Positions 12,060 to 25,000 of a DNA stretch of 64,000 nt are shown here, piece by piece (within the stretch, counting starts at the first letter, position 1; every line of letters begins with the position of its first letter). A program made the translations under genes and the position numbers. The notes beneath the pieces were generated by a model. It was not told the DNA's origin. It saw nothing but the letters and a program-made list of their open reading frames with translations, and did not search any database. Origin of the DNA: Agapanthus africanus (Eukaryota > Streptophyta > Magnoliopsida > Asparagales > Amaryllidaceae); contig CM057338.1 of the NCBI GenBank assembly GCA_030015575.1, forward strand, positions 134,255,546 through 134,319,545, given 5' to 3'.

Positions 12060-13215
12060 GACCAAAGTCCTCACCGTGAGGCGGCCGGGTAGCTTCCTCC
12101 TCGGCTTATCCATAAGGGGTAGATTCCTGCCCTATAAAGAAGTGGATCTAAAGCTCACATCGCGAGGCCGCCGAGTAGATTCATGCTCGATCCATCCACA
12201 GCGGGTAGCTTCCTGCCTAACAACGCTGTGGATCTAAAGCTGTCTTCGCGAGGCCATCGGGTAGCTTCCTGCTCGGTCCTTCCACAGCGGGTATCTTTCT
12301 GCCCAACAACGCTATGGATCTAAAGCCCTTTTCGTGAGGCCACCGAGTAGCTTCCTGCTCGGTCCATTCACAGCGGGTAGCTTCCTACCCAACAACGCTG
12401 TGGATCCAAATACCTCCTCACGAGGCCGTCGGGCAGATTCCTGCTCTGCCCATCCGCAGCAGGTAGCTTCCTGCCCAACAAACGTTGTAGATCTAAATCC
12501 CTCATCGCGAGGCTGCCGGGTAGATTCCTGTTCGGTCCATCCATAGCGGGCAGCTTCCTGCCCAACAATGCTGTGGATCTAAAGCCCTCTTCGTGAGGCC
12601 ACCGGGTAGCTTCCTGCTCGGTCTATCCACAACGGGTAGCTTCCTGCCCAACAACGCTGTGAATCTAAAGCCCTCTTTGTGAGTCCATCGAGTAGCTTCC
12701 TGCTTGGTCTATCCACAGCGGGTAGCTTCCTGCCCAACAACGCTGTGGATCCAAATCCCTCTTCACGAGGCCGTCGGGAAGATTCCTGCTCTGCCCATCC
12801 GCAGCGGGTAGCTTTCTGCCCAACAAACGATATGGATCCAAAGCCCTCCTTACGAGGCCACCGAGTATATTTCTGCTCGGTCCATCCACAACGGGTAGCT
12901 TCCTGCCCAACAACGTTGTGGATCCAAAGCCTTCCTCACGAAGTCACCGAGTAGATTCCTGCTCGGCTCATCCACAAGGGATAGATTCCTGCCCTACAAA
13001 GAAGTGGATCTAAAACCCTCTTGACGAGGCCACCGAATAGACTCCTGCTCGGTCCATCCACAGCGAGTAGCTTCCTGCCCAACAAACGTTGTGGATCCAA
13101 AGCCCTCACCACGAGGCGGCCGGACAGATTTCTGCTCGGCCCATCCTCAGCGGGTAGCTTCCTGCCCAACAACGCTGTGGATCCAAAACCCTCACCACGA
13201 GGCGACCGGGTAGAA
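12060..13215 (+). repeat. 86-bp tandem repeat, 14 units, Tat copy B
   Basis: Fourteen GAGGC(C/G)-type unit markers occur near 12073, 12164, 12246, 12331, 12419, 12507, 12592, 12678, 12764, 12850, 12936, 13022, 13110 and 13197, a spacing of 82-91 and mostly 86-88. Each unit contains ATCCACAGC, then GGGTAGCTTCCTGCCC, AACAAC and GCTGTGGAT, which can fold on itself. ORFs on both strands merely read the repeat. Confidence 0.92.
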
Positions 13216-13229
13216 TCGAGTGACGCCGA

Positions 13230-13545
13230 CTTATTCAAACTTGGCTATAGTTCGATTCATACTCGATGCGCAATCGCCACCTCGACTCTAGGGAAAGGGA
13301 GGATACCGACCTTCCTACACTTGGTTATCGTTCGATTCATACTCGATGCACGATCGCCACCTCGACTCCGGAGAAAGGGAGAATTTGGACCTTCCTACAC
13401 TTGGCTATCGTTCAACTCATACTCAATGAACGATCGCTACCTCAACTCCGGAGAAAGGGAGGACACCAACCTTCCTACACTTAGCTATTGTTCGACTCAT
13501 ACTCAATGAACGATCGTCACCTAGAAAGGGTGGACATCGGCCTAA
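13230..13545 (+). repeat. ~80-bp tandem repeat, about 4 units, Tat copy B
   Basis: Units share CTTCCTACACTTGGCTATCG, TTCGA-type CTCATACTC(A/G)ATG and GATCGCCACCTCGACTC followed by GGAGAAAGGGAG. It lies just after the 86-bp array, as the related repeat does in copy A. Confidence 0.85.
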
Positions 13546-13672
13546 CACTAGCAAGATAAAGAGACTTACAAGCTAAAAGTATTTGCAAGATGAAAAGATT
13601 TACGAGCTAAAGTGTTTGCAGGATGATCAGACATTTGAGCAAAGGAAAAATATATACCTTATTTATGATCAA

Positions 13673-13755
13673 AATTATGTACAAAAGTATTGTGGGCTCC
13701 TCAGCCTTACAAAAATTATGTACAAAGGTATTGTAGGCTCCCCAGCCTTACAAAA
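13673..13755 (+). repeat. 41-bp tandem duplication near end of antisense gene
   Basis: AATTATGTACAAA followed by a TATTGT(G/A)GGCTCC and CAGCCTTACAAA block occurs twice in a row. Copy A has a single unit at ~1922-1962, so the duplication is specific to copy B. Confidence 0.8.
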
Positions 13756-15082
13756 ATGCCCCGAGGCATACAAAATTCTAAAAAAATGAAAAAAGGGAAA
13801 AAATCAAGGAGGGGGGATAGCTCAGATCGCCCGCTCGGCCAGGATCTCACCCTGCTCGACGCCACCATCGGAGGCCAGAATGGCGACCTCAGAGTCAGCG
13901 TTTCCGCCGACAGCCTCGCCTCCTACAGCCAGCTCGGCGCCTTCCCCCTGCGGCGCTTCCTCGGCGAGGGGGAACCTAGCATGGAGCTCGACGTCGACGA
14001 ACTTCGGCATAGATTCCTTGACGGCGTCGAGGGCTTTGTGCCACCCGATGGCCGCGGATTCGGCAAGATCAAGGTAAAACTGATCAGACGCCTTGTATTC
14101 CTCCACGGCCTTCGCTGCCCGGCTCTCAGCAAGTTTCGCCGCGTCTAAAACCGCCCGAGCATCCTTCTTGATGGCGTCCCTCGACCCCTTCATAGCGTTG
14201 TAGAGACCGTTCGTCTCCTCTATCTTGGCTTGGATAGCCCGGTTGGACTCGTTTAGAAGCCGATGGGACTCCTTCATCTTTGAGATCGTCAGCTCCTTGG
14301 GGACCAATCTCGAGTCAAGGAGGGCCGCCTTTTCCTCCGCTTGCTGCAATTGAAGGCAAAGCTCTTCCTCCCTTGAGGAGGATTCGCCCGCCTTCTTCAT
14401 CGCCTGGGTTATTTCCTCGGACTCCATGGTGACGAGGAGAGCGCAGTGCTGAAGGACCCGAGGAAAACAGTAAGCGTGTTAAAAAGCTGAAACAGAGGAA
14501 ATAAAATTTAACGAAATTTCGAAGAAAGCTAGATACCGACCTGAACCGCCTCCTGCGCTATGGCGGCCACTTGGGCCTTCATGGTGCCCTGGTGAATCTT
14601 GGTCCCGGCTGACTTCTCCATGTCAGCCAGCAAGCTGCCGGCCACAGATAGCCCCGAGGGCATCTCAATGCAGGAGTCCCCTCCTGCACTTGGATCCCGG
14701 TAGGGGGTGGCCAAGAGACCACCCGCTTCTGTCTCTTGAGGGGGACTTCCTCAGCGGGGGGAGACTCCTCCTCTCTCGCCCGGGGCGCCGGGTCCCGCAC
14801 GTGCTTCTGACCCTCTCCCCCCTCCCCCCGCGACGCTCCTCCGAGACTAGAGGTGCTGCGGAAGGCTTGGCCGGAGGAGTTTGCTTCGAGGCTGCGCTTG
14901 GACCGGGTCGGGACGATCTTGCGCCACCGGTCTTTCTTCCTCGGGCCTTGGCGGCCATGGCAGCCATGATTTTTGATCGGTCCATGGTCTCTGCAAAAAA
15001 GAACACATAGGAGAAAGATCAGCGAAGTAGAAACGTCGAAGAAAATTTAGCAAAATCTAAGCAGATCGTCAAAAACCCTAAC

Positions 15083-18000
15083 TGTAAATCCCCAGTTCCG
15101 AATATGATTTTTCCGTATTTTCTCAGATTTTTTTTCCAAAATTATTTCATTTTTGTATCCATTTTATTATATCTTACTATTTTATATAATTACTCCTAAA
15201 CCTAAACAACCCAAATCCTAATTCTACCCGACCCGACCCGCACACGCTTCCCCTTCTTCTTCCTCCACTCGTGTCCTTTTTCCTGACACTTCTCTCGCAA
15301 CGCCTCCCTGTTTCTCGTGCTCGCCACAACGACCGCGCCCCTCGCGTCACCCCCAACGGCTCTCCCCCTCGACTCCTCCCTTCTCGCGCCGCCATCACAA
15401 GACGCGCCCACATCCTCGCTTCCCTAACTGCCCGACTCCACTCGTCCAAAACCCACGACGACCCCTCTCTCTACCACCCCCTCTCTACTTCATTCTCTCC
15501 TCCTCAACTCAACTCCACCATCCCTAGCTATAAGCTCCGAGTCTCCATGCCAAAGACCACCTCTGCCACCACCGGTTGCCTTGCCTCCAACCACCCGCTG
15601 CTCTCCTTGCTAACCCTACTTCCTCTGAGCTCCTCCACCGACCCTATCTTCAACCCACCGACTCCATCAACACCGACCGCAGCCATCGACTTCCTCCTCC
15701 TGCTACACCTCCGCAACTCTTACGACCTCAACGCTGAGCACCTAGCCTCGACACCAGCCACTTCCCGCTCCACCTCGCCGACCATCTCCGAGCTACGCCC
15801 CTGCTCACCATCCCCCAAGCCACATCACCCAAGCCCACTGCACCCCTGCGCCTCACCGACGAGCCCGACCACCTCATCACCGGCAACCCTATCCACAACA
15901 CCGAGCCTTCGTCCTCGTCATCCACCATCATCGGCTTCACCATCTCCAAGCTGCAAGCTCCGAGCACCCCAACACTGAGCCTCTGTGCCCACTGCCTCCT
16001 ACCCCCACCCGAGCTCGCTACCATCGCCGCTGCCTGTGCTGTGCCCTTACGCGTGCCTTCGCCGTCACCGTTGCTGCCTCTCTCCGTCGTCGCTGCCGGG
16101 ATTATCGTCGTTAAGATTGTCTGAGGAAAGTGAATGCTAATCACTTGTTTATGCATGCTAATTAATACTTTTGAATTGGAAATAAATAAATAAGGTTACA
16201 TAATGCGGAGTCTGTGCCTATATACATATATACTTATACATCGAAAGATTATAATTCGATTATCTTGTAACGAACCCTCTTAGTTTGATTATATCGAATG
16301 GACCCCGACTAGGAATTTCCTGACCCGTATCAACATCATTTACAATTTCACCGAATTACAACTAATTGATCAATTAACCGAAACCGATGTTTCAACTAAT
16401 ACCCGTACATAATTTATGTGTTCGACGCGATACATACATGAAATCCCTATCTTAAATTACCGGAATTTATGATCGTCGAATCCATTACTGATTAATGAAC
16501 GTCGTGTAAGGTTTTGCGTTAAAAATATCGTGTTTATAATCCTGTAACGTCGCCCCCTAAAGGCGACACTAAAACTGAATTTACCGCGCAAGTTACCTCA
16601 ATAAACTCATTGTAAATTAAATACTGGTTGGAACATAAAGTTCTATGGCTCATATCGAAGACGACTCGATAACCTAAAAACCCCTATAGTTTAATTCTCG
16701 ACGTTTATAGATTTCTGTAACGATAATTGGTTACGAATGCGGCACTGGACTGCAGTCCAGGGCAGCATTTCGCTTGGATACCTGACTTTGGAACACCTGT
16801 ACACCCCTGATTTAAAATGAAAATGCACGGAGCCCCATATAGTAGCGTACATAATTTAATTAGCTAACACATTAATCCAGTCTCTTGCCGTTTCACCGTC
16901 GTTTGATATTTAAATTGTATTTTAACATACCTAGGTGTTCTGCAGTTTCTGCAGCGACTCCTCTTGCATAACTACACTAGACATGACATACTTTTAATAC
17001 AGAACAGCTATCGATAATCCGTTTGATGCGTTGGAAACTTAACTGATAGAAATATATTTCATTTAACTGGGGCAACACCTGAATCTGAACACAATCACTG
17101 TCAAAAAACGCGTGAAGTTTGGTTTCCAGTTCTGAAACTGGAATTCCAGCAATCGGTCGCTACCTTAAAATGTTGATAATTTTCTAACCTGATTTGCGAT
17201 TGACATGAAATAAATTTTACTGTTTAGATAATCAAGTGTGCTTCGTATGTATTTTGTATTATTTTGGTTGATTCTATACGTGTGACTTATAGAAAATTTT
17301 GCAAGTTGTATGGCATTGGTCGTCATAAAATAGTGAATACTTGTTCAATGCATTTCTGCATATTTTCGTGCTTGATTTATACATGCTGCATAGTGATCAT
17401 TCACATTGAAACCTAGCGACTGTTTTGCATTGTCGATATATATCAGTGTTAGTGATTGTGTTGTGACAAATACGACAGTGATATTGATAAATGGAAAAGT
17501 GATTGAAAATGACAGCGATACGTATTTGTTCACAACCTATCTAAATACCTGAATGCATACTATAACCTGCGGAATGGGAAAATCAAGGTGGAATAGAACT
17601 CGTATTTAGCGAGGTACAGTGATTTAGAGGATGATCATTCGCTATTAGTGATATACATACATATACTTTAGGTCGTGGGCCTAGCGGCACGGCTGACAGG
17701 GTTATGTCCCGGGCACAACATACCGTAGTCTCGGGCATGCACGAGACCATTGTTAAACACGAGCATCCTCTCCACCATTTGATTTCATTGACTTAGTGAC
17801 CGTTAAGTAGTGGCATATGCATTGCCTAGTTTACTGACATGATACCCATATTGCACTATTCATATTCAGTTGATGTTTATTATACTCATGTTCTGCAATT
17901 CATTGTACTTCTTATGTTTAATAATACTGCACGCCCATTATATATATTTATCGCTATATGTGTCGCCCTGACAACCTGAGTGTGCATGCTCAGAAGACGA

Positions 18001-18323
18001 AGTGGATCCAGCCCAGGAGCAGGACCTGTCATTCGAGATCGCGGAGGTCTAGACTGCATCATCAGTGCTATATCCTTTGCTTTCAGCACTTGTTTAGTTG
18101 GTTAGTTTATTTTATTCTGCAAAATAAATGTATCTCGAACTCTTTTATTTGCAATGTAATAAAGTTGTGAACTGTGATTTTCCTTTACTCAAGTACTGTA
18201 TACTAACTACCATGTAATGCTAGAAGCCAAAGTATGACTACGGCGGGATTATTCCCTGACCGTAGGAGCATGGCTGGCCTAGTCACCCCTTGTATCCCGT
18301 ATTTTGGGAAGTGGGGCGTGACA
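15083..18323 (+). mobile_element. Solo LTR 1, chromovirus-type, 3241 bp
   Basis: It starts TGTAAATCCCCAG and ends GGGGCGTGACA. The target-site copy CTAAC stands at 15078-15082 and again at 21212-21216, beyond the second solo LTR. There is no internal retroviral coding sequence. A pyrimidine-rich, Pro/Ser-coding leader (15240-15980) resembles the leader parts of the other solo LTRs. The 235-codon ORF at 15271-15978 is part of this leader and not a supported gene. Confidence 0.88.
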
Positions 18324-18326
18324 CTA

Positions 18327-21209
18327 TGTAACACCCGAGCCCATAATACTATTTCTATTACTAATTGAGTGTTATATATTGCTCATCCCAATTATCCTGA
18401 TTGTTTGGTGTTTATTGCTAAATTTTAACCGGTTAAGTCATTTTGGCACATAACAAATTTTAACACCGAAAATGAAATTTAAAATGTCCATGTTGGCCTA
18501 CTCGTCGCCACTAGTCGCGTGGTAGCGTCCGCGTGTCGAGATTTCTTCCCGTTTAGTTAAACGGGCAAGTTTGGACGGCTACGCGCGCGTGCAAGTGTCC
18601 GACTTGGGGGCATGCATTTTAATCATTAAACACCTCTTTTCAAAATTTGGAAACCGCTTAAAATCCTATAATTTGAATTTGGAACATTTGGGCGCAATCC
18701 GGGCGCGATTTGGAAATGTTTCATTTAGCGCCAAAGATGCCCGTTTGATTAAATATATTTAAAACTATAATTTATATATTCTGTTACTGTTTAATCGTTA
18801 AAATCTTTTATAAAAATCTTTTAATATATTTTTCACTTACCGTACCCTTCCCCAGCCAATCACGAGAGATTTAAATCCCTCGTGGGCCCCGCCTCATCAT
18901 CTCTCTCTCTCTCTCCGTCTCTCTCTATCTCTCTATTCTCTTTCTCTCTCTCTCTCTAACAAACTCTCTCTCTCTCCTCCTATATATATATATCACGCAG
19001 CCGCCTCCTATTCATCTTCCTCCCCACGAAAAACCCTCGAACCCTATCAAACCCTAGCCGCTCGTCGCCGTCGCCGCCGCAGTCCACGCGCCGACGAGAC
19101 CACCACCAGCACCCTTGCCTACGCCGCAACCCCGTCCTCCTCCTACCTCCTTCCTCCGTCTCTTTCCGCGCCTCCACCCAACCCCGACGCCATCACCAGC
19201 CCCAGACCTCGCCGTCGCCGCAGCCTCCCATCGCCGACGACACCCGAATCCTCCTCCCTTCACCCTCGTCCCGACCTCGTCGTCGTCGTCTTCCTCCTCC
19301 CCTCGCCGGACCACCACCAACCCGAGCCCAAAACCCCATCACCTACCCTCTGGTTCACCAGAAAAGGGTCGCCGTCGATCCCCTCGTCGTCGCAAGAACA
19401 CCGACAGCCACCTCCTCTTCCTCCTGCAACCCAGACCAGGTCAGTACCTCCCCATCATCGCTGTATCACCCGATCCCTCCAAGTCAGCCCTTGTCGCGCC
19501 CACTGTTCATCGCCGCCGGCGCCCCATCGCCGTCGAGCCCGTCGTGGTTGCCCTGGTTCTTCCATGTAAGCATCCCTTATCTTTCCTTTTGTGCTAGATC
19601 CCCCTCCGCTGATCTTTGTTACGTATATCATGTTGCTAACTTCGTTGCCGATGACTTTTGCCGGAATCCGGCCGTGCCGTCGTTTGGACCCGACGCTCCA
19701 GCGAAGTACCCTGGTCCGTGTGGTCCCGCTGTTCGCTGTTGGGACTCGATCCGTGGCCCGTGCACCCGTCTCGTGTTTTCCGCCGACATTGCATCCGTGC
19801 TTTCCGGTTTGCGAAACCGTCGAGGCAAGATTTCTTGCTACATGCTACGTTAAACTAATTAAATGTTTGACTCACAAACTTGCTATATTAACTAGTATTG
19901 CTACTTATCTCATTGGACGAAATATGATGTATATTATAATACTGCCACCTAAATCGTATTTTGCCACCGTAACCTTAATGACAACTACCTGCTAATCATT
20001 TTACTATTTAGAGGATAATAGTCGCACACTTATATCTTTATTGCCTGCTGTTATTAATATTGCGCTACACTGTGATTATTGCACCCCAAGGGTGCTTGAA
20101 CCTGTTAATAAGAGAATACAAAGCATCACTGTGTTTACATGGAATAATATTGTTATTTGTTGTCCCTGCTGTTGTCCCTTATTCGTTATTATACCTGTTA
20201 TCAGCATACATTTGATTGCATTACATATTGACCGATCTTGATACACCTGACACATGTACTGATACACCAGACATGACACCCTGTACATATCGACTCAACC
20301 TGTTGAAACGTGACCTGACCTGTTACCTGATTTCATGCCTAATGCCGACAAACCTGACCATTCCTGCTGTCTATCCAGACAGACCTACTTTTACCTGATT
20401 TTGTGTTGGCATTAGTCCTTGACTACTGAATACCTGACCTGACATACATAGCTTGGGGGTATGGGGAAATCAAAGGTGAAACCGACTTGTAACTCAACAG
20501 TTCGATACTTGTTCTGATCAGTCTTACGGGCTTGGCCAGCCCCGGAGTGGTGATGCTGACATCACTCGCCCATCTTGCTACCTATTACTGCTTAGCGGCA
20601 CGTCTCGGATTCAGCCCCGAGGACCTTGACCGTGGTCCCGGGCACGCACGGGATACTATTGAGTTACATCGACGATTCATCAATTGATTTCAAAGACTAT
20701 AGAGTAGAAACCTGATAGGACAGTCTAGTCACCACTGCACATTGCCCTGCTCTGTTATTTCTTAGTACGGCTTATTCATGTTCATACCTGCATTGCTTAT
20801 TACCATGTTTATATTATATTATTTTGGTTGACATGACGCGCTGACGTCTGGGTTTTGCATGGCCCAGATTCCTTACCACTGCAGTGACCGAGCAGGAGTA
20901 CTTCAGCCAGCAGGCTGAACTGTGAGTTCCTTAGGGTTTAGTTTATTTATTTTCATTTCATTTCCAGATGTGAGCCCGCATTATGGGACGTACTGTTTAT
21001 TTATTGTATTGGATCATTTGCTTCCGCACTCATTGTTTATTGATTCTTGTTATTATGGATTTGGACATGTATTAGATTAGTTTATTATTTTGTTCTTGAT
21101 ATCTCTACAACCGTAATGTGACTGTGGATAGATATTTCCTACCCACAGGTAGCATGGTTGGCTATGTCACGTGCCCAATCTTGCGTACTCTGGGAAGCGG
21201 GGCGTGACA
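18327..21209 (+). mobile_element. Solo LTR 2, chromovirus-type, 2883 bp
   Basis: It starts TGTAACACCCGAG and ends GCGGGGCGTGACA, with the 5-bp target-site copy CACTA at 18322-18326 and 21210-21214. It contains a long CT microsatellite near 18900 followed by a short TATATATATA stretch and a GC-rich leader. ORFs at 19054-19995 lie in the leader and are not genes. It inserted across the 3' end and target-site copy of solo LTR 1. Confidence 0.92.
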
Positions 21210-22034
21210 CACTAACTTATCCAAAAAACGCGTAGGACTGAACCCAGCCCAGCACAATACCTGCTCGGAAAGCAGGACATCAGCCCGCTGGATTGGTTCC
21301 CACTGGGACACCACCTTTGCTTCGGGGGAGGTCGACTAAGGGTCAAACTAAAGGGGATCCGATCAAATTTTTACCGGACCAGAAATCCGAGGAGGATCCT
21401 CCACGAGTTCGGCGCTAGCTGGCCCGGGGCAAGACGAAAGCAATGAAGCACCGCACGAATCTCGGGTGAGAAGGGCAGATGCATTCTTGCCTGAAATGCT
21501 TCCAGATACAGAGCAATCTCCTTGCCCTGCACCTGGTCTGCCCGCTCACCCTCTTTGGCTAAACGGAGTGAATAGATAGAGGGGATATAGAATCGAGTCC
21601 GGATATCGGAAAGCTCGTCCAGACGATTCAAGATGGAAAGCGCATCGCGGGTGTTCCCGATGCACATCTTGGAAGCCCTTGTCGCCGCCAGACGGCGTGT
21701 GACAAGGGCGGCCCTAACTCTATGGGGCGAGCCCGACGCAGAAGAAGAACCCTCTCGGGTATCTGAAGCTGAAGAGGAGGAAAACCCACCGGACTCGGCT
21801 CCAGCAACTGGAGCCTCATCGCCCGACTCTACCCTTACCACATATACAGACGCCTCGGAGGAAGACATCTAACCTGATTCAAAGAAATGGACTCGCCGAG
21901 AAAAATTCAACAGAAGATCCGATCTAAGCGGAAGTGCGTCGAGCAATCTTCAAACAAAGAAAGAGAATTAAGGCAAAGTGTTTGCCCTAGGATGGTCCCC
22001 TTCTATTTATACACCCTAAAGAGAGTATCCTACG

Positions 22035-25000
22035 TGTCACGACCCGAAAATACGGAACATGACCGGCACTTAGACTACGAACGTCTCGAGACGTACGTAC
22101 TCTAAGTAAGCCGAATCCAGAAATCCAAACCAAGGAAAGTAGTAGAGAGTAGGAAGAACCATAACAAATCAACCTGCTAACAACATAATATACAACGCCC
22201 AAAGGCGAGGATCGAAATAGAAAAGGAAACTCAACAACAAGAAACCCAGAGAAATATAACGCACGACTCTAAGGTCGAAAGAATAAACATCACTGGTCTC
22301 TATCTCAAATAAGTACATGTTTGGTTGATAGAACTTCTAGATACAACTGAATATAATATACAATATATAATGATGGGTATGATACAAATAACTCACCTAC
22401 TAGCAAGTCACCTGAAAGAAGCTGTGCCCGCAAAGCCGTAATGAAACCCGTACGGCAACACCTGCAAGAAACTGGGGCACAACGGGGGTGAGTTGCCAAC
22501 TCGTGAGTAGAAAAAGATCTACGAACAGAAAATCGCATGTATGACGCAATCCTAGGTCATACGATCATAATATATAATCCACAAATATATATAACTAGCA
22601 ATCTAAAACAATGGCTAGTGTACATATCTAACCCAAGTGTAATCCCATGTGCCTGTGTCAGTGTATCAGGTGGCAATATATCATATGAATGATGTATGAA
22701 TGCATGAAACAGAATGCATGTACTGAAGAAAACTGCTTTTGTAACTTTGTAAGATTTCTGTATTTTTAAAATGAAGTATCATAATGAAATCAGTATAAAA
22801 CAGTGCCTAGCATCAGCACAAAACATAAATCTCAATATCTCGATATCTCCGTGTCACAATCTATGTACCTCAATATCTCAAATCTCAATGTCTCAATCAT
22901 AATATCCAGGGGGCCGTCAGTCCAGATCGGCCCCTACCATCCATCTCATGACTACGACGGTATCCTCCGGATATCCGACGTGTCGGGTAAAATCACCGGT
23001 CGGTAGTGCTCCCCTGCCAGGCTCAACGCCATCTCCTGCGATCTTCTTGCCCCGGGGTACCGCACCGGGCCCACCATGTACCCGAAACGGTTCATCCGCC
23101 TCCTCGAATCGGGTCTCGAAATCCATCAGCAAAACTCATGGTGGACGACTCATACATCATAGGGAAAACCGTATTTTTATTAAAAAGAGAAAGCAGTTTA
23201 TATGTATGTTTTGCGGTTTTCCTCCAAATCCAGAAAATCTCATGGAAACCCGAATCCAAATCATCAATAGCATGTGAAATCATGAATATAAGCATGAGAA
23301 TCCATGAACGCAGCATATAATGAATAACAGCATGCATGAAGTGACAAGTAATAACTACAATGTCAAGCTGGCATATAAGGCAAGCATACAAATATCATGT
23401 CACTACTAGCTAGCAAGCTAAATAAGGCAATAATATTTTCTAAGTGTGCGTGACATGGCAATTACCGATGAAAATGTGTGTGCGCTGGCAAATAAGTGTA
23501 CGTGGTACATACGCATCATCGGTAATGGTGCTGGTGTCCTAACAGCAGGATATCAATAATGAAATATGAATCATAACAGTATGCGATGCAGAGCAACAAT
23601 AATATGCGGGAGCTGAAATACTGAACACCATGATCGCTAAACTGCATCTAAGGTCATAAAAGTCAAATAGCTACACCACTACAAGGCTGAGCTAAAGCTA
23701 ACAGTAGGTAAGGGAAACCACCTAACCTCTGAGTCGATACATATATACATATATATATATATATAGTCGGTGATCTGCCTCAATAATATCACATCCGATA
23801 ACACATCTCTATAATCAGTTATTCCCAAATCAAGAGTGCGGATCAAACATCAATTTATAGCTCGTACGTAAATCCGTCGTACGACATCCCCAAATCTGGG
23901 TTCGGGTCGATATCACATTTGTCATATTATTCATCAAGTATTCTCGTATCAAATATCATAATCTGGGTACTGACCTATGTCTAGTACCATGATAACATCA
24001 TCAATATAATCAAGATCTGATCACTGATCGACAGTCTCCTATAAATCAATATCATCATCATATATCGTCAATATAATCATAATCCAGCTTCTGATTTACA
24101 GCCTCTAGCAAAAACGATATCATCAGCCCAAATCATCTCAAGGGGTAAACAACGCCCAAGGCGGCCTACCATAAATATCTTGTCATATCATATCATATCA
24201 TATCTCATAACATAGTCACGTGTCGATCACATAATATATATGTCACTATTGCTATGGCATCATCATTCCCAAAATCCTCTAAAGTATCAAGACGTATCTC
24301 AATCATGAATCCTATCATATCACCGATATCATAATCCAGATCAAACTCACCGACTCATATCAATCCCAGGTATCATCCTCAAGTCCGTATGTGAACACAA
24401 AATCCCAAACCCATGTGAACACATATCTATGTAGAATCCCATCTATGCACATATGAAGTGAGGATGTATGCAAGTATGTATGTGTGAGTATGTATGTGTA
24501 GTGCACCCACTACCCTAGGGTTTCGTAACCATTTACCAATCCAATATACCAATATCCACTTAACATCAATAATTAATTCCAACAACATAAAATGATTGTG
24601 GGTGTGTATACGTATCCGTATACATCACCACGGACTGCGAGGGTGCTATACGCCATCCACCCGACTTCTCCCCGTAGATATAAATCTACTCACCTTGCTT
24701 ACGTGTGCCAGTACCGTCGCCATTGCATCTCCAACGCTTCAACGCCACGCGAGGTACCTACAAGGATATCACACGCTAAAACTCATAAAAACCATGTCGG
24801 AAGCCAAAATGGTGCACGCTACGCCATAGGTAAAAACCTGTGGCCTCGTATGCAAACACAGTCAATGCTCACTGGTCGTTGGCGTTCAAACGCCACCCGA
24901 CGGAAACGAATCATCGAATACCAAAAACCATATGAAAACAAGTCGTAAATCATACGCCAACTCATGAAAATGAACCCAGATTTTTCCCTAACTGGAAACA

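Larger units (their letters stand above)
13822..21868 (-). pseudogene. Spliced antisense gene of Tat element, copy B (split by two solo LTRs)
   Basis: Exon 1 (21868 to ~21226) starts MSSSEASVYVVRVESG, is acidic and Ser-rich, and then carries the RxRFYIPSIYSLRLAKEGE and FSPEIRAVLHCFRLAPGQL blocks typical of plant putative gypsy-type transposon domain proteins. Its donor reads ATAAGT instead of GTAAGT, so splicing may be lost. Solo LTRs 15083-18323 and 18327-21209 lie in this first intron. The next exon begins at 14990 (MDRSKIMAAM) and is frameshifted. The following exon ends at 14541 (CAG/GTCGGT). The last exon (14448-13822) encodes a coiled-coil-like Lys/Glu/Ala-rich tail whose AMKKAGESSS(R/H)EEE block is shared with copy A. 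The gene is decayed and its function unknown. Confidence 0.7.

Noticed and set aside
12060-13215. CRISPR-like regular repeats
   Set aside because: The whole unit is repeated with no unique spacers, and the context is a plant retrotransposon.
12031-13509. ORFs of 66-162 codons on both strands
   Set aside because: Readings of the 86-bp and 80-bp tandem arrays.
15271-15978. 235-codon Pro/Ser-rich plus-strand ORF
   Set aside because: It lies in the pyrimidine-rich leader of solo LTR 1; similar low-complexity ORFs occur at the same place in the other solo LTRs and share no conserved protein.
19054-19995. Overlapping ORFs on both strands in solo LTR 2
   Set aside because: GC-rich LTR leader without domains; open on both strands because of composition.
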